The notes under the pieces were generated by a model, which was given only the letters and a program-made list of their open reading frames with translations, was not told the origin of the DNA and searched no databases. A stretch of 64,000 nt of DNA. It comes from Leifsonia sp. Root112D2 (lineage in GTDB: Bacteria; Actinomycetota; Actinomycetes; Actinomycetales; Microbacteriaceae). The stretch is from NCBI RefSeq assembly GCF_001424905.1, contig NZ_LMCU01000001.1:186001-250000 (forward strand), written 5' to 3'. Below are positions 57,432 to 64,000 of this stretch, piece by piece; positions within the stretch are counted from its first letter, which is position 1; each line of letters begins with the position of its first letter. The position numbers and the translations under genes are program-made.

Positions 57432-59756
57432 GTGCCTGTCTCTTACGAAAAAGCCAGACGTGTTCTCGGGGGGTTCCTGGGTTTCGTCGCGCTGAGCGTC
57501 GTCGCGGCCGTGGTTCTCACGGTCGGCGTGATGCCCGCGATAGCAGTGACGGCGAAGGCCGCTGACACCGGCGTTTCCGCGTTCAATGGGCTGCCCGAGT
57601 TTCTCAAGATTCCCGAACTCGATCAGACCAGTACCTTCTACGCGACACAGGGCAGCACCGAGGTACCCATTGCCACCTTCTACGCACAGAATCGCGTCGA
57701 CGTGGCATGGGGCGACGTTGCACCGGTCGTGAAGGATGCCGCGGTGGCCACCGAAGATCCGCGCTTTTACGAGGAGGGCGGCATCGACATCCTCGGCACG
57801 ATTCGCGGTGCGCTTTCCAGCGCGAGCGGTTCGGTGCAGGGCGGGTCGTCCATCACCCAGCAGTATGTGAAGAACGTGCTGCTGCAGCAGTGCAACAACG
57901 ACATCGTGAACGCGGATGCATCCCAGACCGTGCAAGACGCCCAGGAGCAGAAGTATCAACAGTGCGTTCAGGATGCGGCGGGCATCACGGTCTCGCGCAA
58001 GTTGCGCGAGATGCGTTATGCGGTAGGGCTCGAGAAGAAGTACAGCAAAGACCAGATCTTGATGGGCTACCTGAATATCGCCGGCTTCGGCGGGCGAATC
58101 TACGGCATCCAGGCCGCAGCCGAATACTACTTCGGTGTCTCCGCGAAGCAGCTCTCACTGCCCCAGGCAGCCACCCTGGTCGGCATGCTCAACAATCCGT
58201 CCAATCTGCGCATCGATCAGGACGAGAAGACCAACCCGGGCAGTAATGCGAAGAACAAATACCAGGCGACGCTCGATCGTCGCAACTACGTGCTGAGCCG
58301 CATGCTCGCCAACGGCAAGATCACGCACGCCCAGTATTCCGAGGCGCAGAAGACCCCTATCACGCCGAAGATCACTCCCGTGGAGTCGGGGTGTATGAGC
58401 GCAACGGCCTACGACGCCGGCTTCTTCTGTAACTACGTGCAGACAATCATGCTCAGCGACAAAGCGTTCGGCGCGACATCCGCCGATCGGGCCGCACTGT
58501 TTCATCGAGGCGGCCTGAAGGTTTACACGACGCTCAATCTCGGTCTGCAGAAGACCGCGCAGGCCTCACTCAGTTCCTACATTCCTCCGACCAGGCAGGG
58601 CATGGATCTGGGCGGCACGAACGTGTCGATGCAGGTGGGCACCGGACGCATCGTGAATATGGTGGAGAATCGCAAATACAACGACTCCGGTACTCCCCCG
58701 GCCGGCACATCGGCCGTGAACTTTGCAACCGATCTCGGCTACGGCGGTTCTGCCGGCTTCCAAACGGGATCATCGTTCAAGGCCTTCGACCTGGTGGCCT
58801 GGCTGGAGAGTGGGCACACGCTCTATGAGCGGGTGAACGCGAACCAGCACAACTTCAACGAATCGGAATTTCCGCAGTCGGGCTGCACCCCCGGTTACGA
58901 CGGCATCCCCTGGCAGGTCTTCAACGACGAGTCGTCCGAGGGCGGCTACCTCTCCGTGATGCAGGCCACAGAGGATTCGGTGAACACCGCGTTCGCGCAG
59001 ATGGGCACCGAGATGGATCTCTGCTCGGTCTCGAACGCGGCCAAGGCCCTCGGCGTGCACTCCGCCTCGCCGGGCACCAACCCGTGGACCATCAACCCGA
59101 CGATGCTCATTGGCACCAACTACATCTCGCCGCTGACCATGGCCACGGCCTACGCGGCGTTCGCCAACAAGGGCGTGGTGTGCACGCCCATCGCCATCGA
59201 CAAGGTGATCGGCAACGATGGAACCGAGCTGCCGGTACCGAAGACCACGTGTTCGCAGGCGATTCCTGCGAACATCGCGGCGACGGTCGGATTCGCGCTG
59301 CAGCACGTCATGACGAACGGAACCGCATACACGGCAAACCCGTTCGACGGGGTGCCGATTCTCGGCAAGACCGGCACGACCGACGGCGCATACGACAACT
59401 GGCTGGTCACGTCGACCACGAAGGTGGCGAGCGCAATCTGGATCGGCAATATCCAGGGTGTTCGGGATGCGAATGGCGTGCCTCAGAAGACGGATATGCA
59501 CTACCAATATTTCCAGCCCAAGGGCGGCGGTTACGCCGTGCAGGGCAACGATGTGAAGTTCAGCGTGATGAAGCCCATCATCGCCGCCCTCGATCAGGCC
59601 TATCCCGGTGGCGCCCTGGCCCAGCCGGATAATTCGCTGCTGTACCCCAAGTACTACTTCCAGCCGTCGCCGCCCAAGGCAAGCACTCCGCCGAAGGCAC
59701 CGCCGAGCACGCCCGGAAAGCCGGGTAAGGGCAAACCCGGCAAGGGCAACGGCTAG
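57432..59756 (+). CDS. Class A penicillin-binding protein without PASTA domains
   Basis: 774 residues from a GTG. Same architecture as the PBP at 53732: one membrane segment, GT51 with EDPRFYEEGGID and GGSSITQQYVKN, and transpeptidase with SSFK (SxxK), SVN and KTG in GKTGTTDGAYDNW. Instead of PASTA modules the C terminus is a Pro/Gly/Lys tail (PKAPPSTPGKPGKGKPGKG). The pair arose by duplication on either side of the phosphoesterase gene. Confidence 0.94.
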   Translation: MPVSYEKARRVLGGFLGFVALSVVAAVVLTVGVMPAIAVTAKAADTGVSAFNGLPEFLKIPELDQTSTFYATQGSTEVPIATFYAQNRVDVAWGDVAPVVKDAAVATEDPRFYEEGGIDILGTIRGALSSASGSVQGGSSITQQYVKNVLLQQCNNDIVNADASQTVQDAQEQKYQQCVQDAAGITVSRKLREMRYAVGLEKKYSKDQILMGYLNIAGFGGRIYGIQAAAEYYFGVSAKQLSLPQAATLVGMLNNPSNLRIDQDEKTNPGSNAKNKYQATLDRRNYVLSRMLANGKITHAQYSEAQKTPITPKITPVESGCMSATAYDAGFFCNYVQTIMLSDKAFGATSADRAALFHRGGLKVYTTLNLGLQKTAQASLSSYIPPTRQGMDLGGTNVSMQVGTGRIVNMVENRKYNDSGTPPAGTSAVNFATDLGYGGSAGFQTGSSFKAFDLVAWLESGHTLYERVNANQHNFNESEFPQSGCTPGYDGIPWQVFNDESSEGGYLSVMQATEDSVNTAFAQMGTEMDLCSVSNAAKALGVHSASPGTNPWTINPTMLIGTNYISPLTMATAYAAFANKGVVCTPIAIDKVIGNDGTELPVPKTTCSQAIPANIAATVGFALQHVMTNGTAYTANPFDGVPILGKTGTTDGAYDNWLVTSTTKVASAIWIGNIQGVRDANGVPQKTDMHYQYFQPKGGGYAVQGNDVKFSVMKPIIAALDQAYPGGALAQPDNSLLYPKYYFQPSPPKASTPPKAPPSTPGKPGKGKPGKGNG

Positions 59757-59821
59757 CCCCGGTCTGTCAGCAACCACCTCGGGCAGCGTGTATCCTGATG
59801 GAGGCCTTTTTACAGGCCGTT

Positions 59822-59896
<75 letters not shown>

Positions 59897-59898
59897 AT

Positions 59899-59941
59899 AT
59901 ACGCCAAATGCCCGGTCCGATGGACCGGGCATTTGGCGTAT
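59899..59941 (+). terminator. Terminator after tRNA-Pro
   Basis: Perfect 20-bp stem (59899-59918 with 59922-59941) and 3-base loop, starting 3 bases after the tRNA. The following T-run is short. Confidence 0.88.
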
Positions 59942-60094
59942 TCGCTTCGGGCCTGACGCGCAACCCGACGCCGAGCAGCCCTGCACAAGATCTCCGCCGC
60001 AGCACGAGCAACAAGCGCGTGCGTGGCGTCAGACACGCCGCAAGATCACCCCGACATGAGCCGCGCGCTCTAACCAGCCACGGGTGTGGCGCCG

Positions 60095-60185
60095 TGGTTT
60101 CGAGGCGCTCGTACCTCGCTCCTCAACCAGCGGAAGTGTTCGCTGGTTGAGGAGCAGTCGAGGTACGAGGCTGCGTCTCGAAACC
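60095..60185. repeat. GGTTGAGGA/CTCGAAACC hairpin repeat, copy 3 (inverted order)
   Basis: The halves are swapped relative to copies 1 and 2: TGGTTTCGAG ... CTCCTCAACCAGCG, an 8-base gap, then CGCTGGTTGAGGAG ... GTCTCGAAACC. It lies between the convergent tRNA-Pro and the glycoside hydrolase gene, in a 301-bp gap with no gene. Confidence 0.88.
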
Positions 60186-60196
60186 TCCCCGCGCCC

Positions 60197-62854
60197 TTAC
60201 CCCTGCGGCCCTGCCGCGTACAACGCCGCCACCTCGTCGGCCGAGAGCGCTCGGTCGAAGACGCGCGCGCCGTCGACCGTGCCCGCCAGGTAATCCACCG
60301 GGTTGCCGCCGAACTTGCCACGGCCCACCACGAGGCTGCCCGTGCCGGTGTCTCCGTTGCCGAGCACGCTGACCGATCCCGAGAGTTTGCCGTCCACGTA
60401 GATCTTCAGCGTGGATGCGCCGAGGTCGCGCACTCCCACCATGTGGTACCACTGGCCGGCCTTGGGCGATCCGACAGTGTTCGCGAGCGCCCGGGCGTTG
60501 GCAAAGCTGAACGCCAGCCGGTCATCCGCTCCCGAGTACTGCAGGAAGAAGGCGCTGTTCGCGTCGCCATCCTCACTCATGACCGTCTGGAACACCTTTC
60601 CGGTCTTATCGAATTTCACCCACGCCGAGACGCTGTAGTTCACGCCGTCGGTCTTCAGCACGGTTTTCGCGGCATCCGCTGACTGGTTGGTGCCGTTCAG
60701 CTTCAGCGCCGTGCCCGAGTCGCCGTTGGCGCCCGGGGCGAAGCTCGCCCCGTTCTTCAGCGTCAGATCGTTTTTACCGACGGCGTCGTGCGCGAGCGTT
60801 CCGGATGCTTCGTCGAAGTTCCATGCACCAACACCCTTCGGCCCCGGCGTGCCAGCCGGCGGCGTCGGCGCCGGCTTGGTGCCCGCCGCGATGACCGCCA
60901 GGTTGATGGCCCGCACTCGCTTTTCGTTCACCTTCTCGACCTGCCGGTCGTAGGTGAAGAAGCCGTTGAGCTCGTTCTCCACGTCGGTGATCTGCGTGTA
61001 GACGGCGCCGGAGAGACCATACGGTGCTCCCTGGTCACGCAGCACGGCCGTGTTGGCCACGTACTTGTCGTTCAGCTCTGCCTCGTCTTTGACGGCGCCA
61101 TACGGGTCGAGCGATGCGCCGGGCCACGTGTGTCCCTCGATGGGCAGCGTGAGCCCACCGTGTTCGCCGTCGATGGATGCCCGTTTGGCATCCGGAGCGG
61201 GAAGCGCGGGCCCCTGATATTGGTGCCAGTCGATGATGTCGCCCGTTCCCGGATCCCCGGGGGTGTCGCAGCAGTTGAAGCCGCTGCGGTCATTGACCAG
61301 ACGGGTCGGGTCGAGCGCCTTCACCTGTGCACCGACGTCGCTGGCCGCCTGCACGCTCCACTGGCCCCAGCCTTCGTTGAACGGAATCCAGCCGATGATC
61401 GATGTCACGTCCTTCAGCTGGGTGACCATGCTGGAGACCTCGCTGCGAAAGTTGGCCTTGTCGCCAACGCTGAGGCTGCCGTTGCGCCCGGTGGGCAGCG
61501 CCGGAGCATCCTGCCACACCATCAGCCCGAGCTTGTCGGCCCAGTAATACCAGCGCGCCGGCTCCACCTTGATGTGCTTGCGAATCGTGTTGAAGCCCAG
61601 GTCTTTGGTCTTCTGAATGTCGAACTTGAGCGCATCATCCGTCGGCGCCGTGTAGATGCCGTCTGGCCAGTAGCCCTGGTCGAGCGTGGAGAGCAGGAAG
61701 GTGGGCTTACCGTTCAGCACGATGCGCTGCTTGCCCTCGACGTTCGCAATCGCTATCGAACGCAGGCCCGCGTAGCTCTCCACCGTGTCGGTGCTGCCGT
61801 GGGCCTTCAGCTCGGCCTTGAACGTGTAGAGAAACGGGTCACTCGGGCTCCACAGCCGCGGCTTCGGAATGTTCAGCTTCATGCTTCCGGATGCAGCGCC
61901 GCTGGCACTGGCGACCTTCTTGTTGCCCGCGTATGCGGTCACCTCGAGCCGGGCATTGCTCGGGTCACCATTGAGCGTGGTGCTGATAGTGAAGGAGGAA
62001 TTCTTCACATCGGGGGTGGCCGTCAGCGTGGCGATGCTCGTGGCAGCGACGGGCTCGAGCCAGACGGTCTGCCAGATTCCGGATGCAGCGGTGTAGAAGA
62101 TGCCGCTGGGATCCAGTCGCTGCTTGCCGACAGGGATGGTTGCGCTGTCGACCGGCGAGTGCACGGCGACGACGATCTCCTGGCTGCCCTTGCTGTGCAG
62201 TGCCGAGGTGATGTCGACGCTGAACGCGTCGTATCCGCCGGTGTGGCGCGCCACCTGCTGGCCGTTGACGTACACCGTCGCGTCGTAGTTGACGGCGCCG
62301 AAGTTGAGGCGCACGTGCTGGCCGGCGTTGGTATACGACTTGGGCACATCAACGGTGCGCCGGTAGAACATGTAGTCGGAGTGCTTCTGCACGCCGGAGA
62401 GCGCGGACTCGGCCGGGTATGGCACGAGTATCTTGCCCTCGAGGTTGGTGCCGAATGGCGGCGGACTGTATCCGTCGGTCTCGGCGTATTGCCAGAGGCC
62501 GTTGAGGTTCATCCAGGTGGACTTCTTGACGGATGGCCGGGCCAGCTGCGGCCGCGGGTAGTCGGGCAGCGCGTTGCTCGGGGACACCTTGGCCGTCCAG
62601 GGCGTCGAGAGCGGTGCAACCTTGCCGCTCCAGGTGGAGGTCTTCGTCGTCGCCTTCTTCACCGTGGCCATATTAGCCGGGGCGATGCCGGCCGCTGTGC
62701 CTGCCGCTGTGCCTGCCGCGGCAGCGGTCGTCGCGGCCGTGGTCGCTCCTGTAGCCGCCGCTGTAGCCGCCGTCGCCGGGGCCGACGTGAGCCCCACCGT
62801 GCACAGTACGGCGAGGGCCGCACAGAGCATCTGAACCATTGTCTTTCGTTTCAC
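60197..62854 (-). CDS. Secreted family 2 glycoside hydrolase with C-terminal LamG domain
   Basis: 885 residues from a GTG. Signal peptide (MVQMLCAALAVLCTVGLTSAPATA), an Ala/Thr low-complexity stretch, then the GH2 sugar-binding, Ig-like and barrel domains. The acid/base Glu is in WIPFNEGWGQ, and the likely nucleophile Glu is in IDGEHGG. A LamG/concanavalin-like module covers about 720-880 (GAWNFDEASGTLAHD, YHMVGVRDLG). It probably removes a beta-linked sugar from plant or microbial glycans outside the cell. The 274-bp space upstream holds the promoter, an AATCGATT palindrome (62953-62960) and a hairpin repeat. Confidence 0.9.
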   Translation of the reverse strand: MKRKTMVQMLCAALAVLCTVGLTSAPATAATAAATGATTAATTAAAAGTAAGTAAGIAPANMATVKKATTKTSTWSGKVAPLSTPWTAKVSPSNALPDYPRPQLARPSVKKSTWMNLNGLWQYAETDGYSPPPFGTNLEGKILVPYPAESALSGVQKHSDYMFYRRTVDVPKSYTNAGQHVRLNFGAVNYDATVYVNGQQVARHTGGYDAFSVDITSALHSKGSQEIVVAVHSPVDSATIPVGKQRLDPSGIFYTAASGIWQTVWLEPVAATSIATLTATPDVKNSSFTISTTLNGDPSNARLEVTAYAGNKKVASASGAASGSMKLNIPKPRLWSPSDPFLYTFKAELKAHGSTDTVESYAGLRSIAIANVEGKQRIVLNGKPTFLLSTLDQGYWPDGIYTAPTDDALKFDIQKTKDLGFNTIRKHIKVEPARWYYWADKLGLMVWQDAPALPTGRNGSLSVGDKANFRSEVSSMVTQLKDVTSIIGWIPFNEGWGQWSVQAASDVGAQVKALDPTRLVNDRSGFNCCDTPGDPGTGDIIDWHQYQGPALPAPDAKRASIDGEHGGLTLPIEGHTWPGASLDPYGAVKDEAELNDKYVANTAVLRDQGAPYGLSGAVYTQITDVENELNGFFTYDRQVEKVNEKRVRAINLAVIAAGTKPAPTPPAGTPGPKGVGAWNFDEASGTLAHDAVGKNDLTLKNGASFAPGANGDSGTALKLNGTNQSADAAKTVLKTDGVNYSVSAWVKFDKTGKVFQTVMSEDGDANSAFFLQYSGADDRLAFSFANARALANTVGSPKAGQWYHMVGVRDLGASTLKIYVDGKLSGSVSVLGNGDTGTGSLVVGRGKFGGNPVDYLAGTVDGARVFDRALSADEVAALYAAGPQG

Positions 62855-63027
62855 GAACAGACCAACTTCCTTGTTGATGATGATCGAGCGCGGGCGTCGG
62901 GTACTGAAACGCTCAAAACACGGCAAGAAACGCCAAAAGACAAACCGTGCTGAATCGATTGTTCCTAAAACGTGTTCAAAAGTCCAGAGAATACACACAT
63001 GTCACCCAAATGGGTTCCACTCCACGC

Positions 63028-63118
63028 CGGTTGAGGAGCGAGGAACGAGCGTCTCGAAACCCGGTTGGCGCCACGCAGGTTTCGAGACGTGCTCGTACCT
63101 CGCACTCCTCAACCAGCG
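63028..63118. repeat. GGTTGAGGA/CTCGAAACC hairpin repeat, copy 4
   Basis: 91 bp with CCGGTTGAGGAG and CTCCTCAACCAGC outer arms and GTCTCGAAACC/GGTTTCGAGAC inner arms. It ends 10 bases before the stop of the luciferase-like gene and upstream of the glycoside hydrolase promoter. Confidence 0.9.
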
Positions 63119-63128
63119 GAGCTCGGGG

Positions 63129-64000
63129 CTACGCGAGAATGTCGGCGACGATCTGCAGGGAGCGGATGCGGGCATCCGGTGTGGCGGCGGCGGATGCGAT
63201 CATGAGCTCATCGACGCCGGTCGACTTCAGCAGCGACTCGAGCCGCTCGGCAACGTGTTCGGGCGAGCCGACCGCCTGTCGCGCATTGCGGGCGGCGATG
63301 AACTCTTCCTCCACCGGGGAGAACTCGTAGGCGAGAGCCTCCTCGATCGAGACCGGCTGCGGCTTCTGCCCCTGGCGCATGCGCAGAAAGGAAAGCAGCC
63401 CGGGAAGCGATTCGGCGCGCACGACGGCGGGGTCGGCATCCGCTATGACGTTGACCGCGATCATGCTGTGCGGGGCGTCCAGCTGCTCACTGGGCTGGAA
63501 CTTATCGCGATACAGGTCGAGCGCTGCCTCGGTGTTCTCGCCCGCGAAATGGTGGGCGAAGGTGAACGGCAGGCCGAGGGCCGCCGCAACCTGAGCGCTG
63601 TATCCGCTGGATCCAAGCAGCCAGACCTGCGGGGCGTCTCCGAGACCCGGCACGGCCGTGATGCTGTGCAACGGGTTGTTCTCGCTCATGGTGCCGTAGA
63701 AGAAGCCGAACAGGTCGAACAGCTGCTGCGGAAAGTCCTCGACGCCGAGCCCCTCGGCGCTGCGGCGCAGGGCCATGGCCGTGGCACCGTCGGTGCCGGG
63801 CGCGCGGCCGATGCCCAGATCGATGCGGTCGCCGTAGAGGGCGCGCAGCGTGCCGAATTGTTCGGCGACGACAAGCGGGGCGTGGTTGGGCAGCATGACG
63901 CCCCCACTTCCCACACGGATGCGCGTGGTCGCCCCCGCGATTCCGGCGATCAGCACCGCGGGCGCGCTCGAGGCGATGCCCGGCATGCCGTGATGCTCGG
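63129..64000 (-). CDS. Luciferase-like (LLM class) flavin-dependent oxidoreductase, partial
   Basis: About 290 residues are in the window; the 5' end lies beyond it. The visible N-terminal side reads EHHGMPGIASSAPAVLIAGIAG, the segment after the first strands of the barrel, and GSGGVMLPNHAPLVVAEQFGTL is the family core. WLLGSSGYSAQVAA is typical of the LLM subgroup often annotated as alkanal monooxygenase-like. It uses FMNH2 or F420; the substrate is unknown. Confidence 0.9.
   Translation of the reverse strand, partial: EHHGMPGIASSAPAVLIAGIAGATTRIRVGSGGVMLPNHAPLVVAEQFGTLRALYGDRIDLGIGRAPGTDGATAMALRRSAEGLGVEDFPQQLFDLFGFFYGTMSENNPLHSITAVPGLGDAPQVWLLGSSGYSAQVAAALGLPFTFAHHFAGENTEAALDLYRDKFQPSEQLDAPHSMIAVNVIADADPAVVRAESLPGLLSFLRMRQGQKPQPVSIEEALAYEFSPVEEEFIAARNARQAVGSPEHVAERLESLLKSTGVDELMIASAAATPDARIRSLQIVADILA

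Noticed and set aside
60788..62953. A 721-residue plus-strand open frame
   Set aside because: Antisense to the glycoside hydrolase gene, which has a signal peptide and GH2 motifs.

Overview
The window is a chromosomal piece of a high-GC actinobacterium, most probably a member of the Microbacteriaceae. The evidence is the GC-rich codon use, the many ATGA and TGATG gene overlaps, actinobacterial gene neighbourhoods (topA-tmk-holB, an Flp/Tad pilus locus with a 6C small RNA beside it, ridA next to a penicillin-binding protein and a metallophosphoesterase), and scattered short hairpin repeats built on GGTTGAGGAG and GTCTCGAAACC. No prophage, insertion sequence or CRISPR array is visible.

Layout. 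1-1740: end of sdhA, all of sdhB, and a strong terminator. 1747-10516: an aromatic-acid catabolic region. A four-gene minus-strand operon holds GalB-, GalC- and GalD-like enzymes of the gallate route plus a VOC-type (type I) extradiol dioxygenase. A divergent gene encodes a LigM/DesA-like tetrahydrofolate-dependent O-demethylase. A second set (acyl-CoA ligase, SDR dehydrogenase, MaoC hydratase) faces a MarR regulator. 10590-14224: YihY, xthA, trpS, a GNAT enzyme. 14257-15572: a DUF559/AbiEi-like gene bracketed by two 110-bp palindromic repeats. 15720-22581: glycerol uptake and oxidation (glpD-glpF-glpK), a divergent SorC-type regulator, a small repeat protein and a second aquaglyceroporin. 22659-26404: an FMN riboswitch and ribD-ribE-ribBA-ribH. 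26417-34366: a membrane protein, an ABC exporter, pckG with a divergent RamB-like regulator, an SDR and a thiolase. 34394-41689: an amino-acid ABC importer, pentapeptide protein, nicotinamidase, DD-carboxypeptidase, an oxidoreductase, tRNA-Thr and a TetR regulator. 41756-48231: topA-tmk-holB-peptidase. 48454-52648: small ORF, Tad pilus genes, 6C sRNA. 52964-59756: ridA, DUF4177, and two class A PBPs flanking a metallophosphoesterase. 59822-64000: tRNA-Pro, a secreted family 2 glycoside hydrolase and a partial luciferase-like oxidoreductase.

How parts work together. The aromatic region reads as a compact route for methoxylated, plant-derived aromatics: possible CoA-dependent side-chain shortening, O-demethylation, ring opening, then hydration and aldol cleavage to pyruvate and oxaloacetate. 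pckG with a RamB-like regulator would link those acids to gluconeogenesis. The glycerol genes share a TGCAC-N4-GTGCA operator candidate with their regulator.

Most notable: the ring-cleavage operon with an unexpected dioxygenase class; the nuclease-like gene between long palindromes; the 6C RNA next to the pilus genes; a matched operator pair in the glp region; and short repeats that have become in-frame coding sequence in topA and in an ABC exporter.
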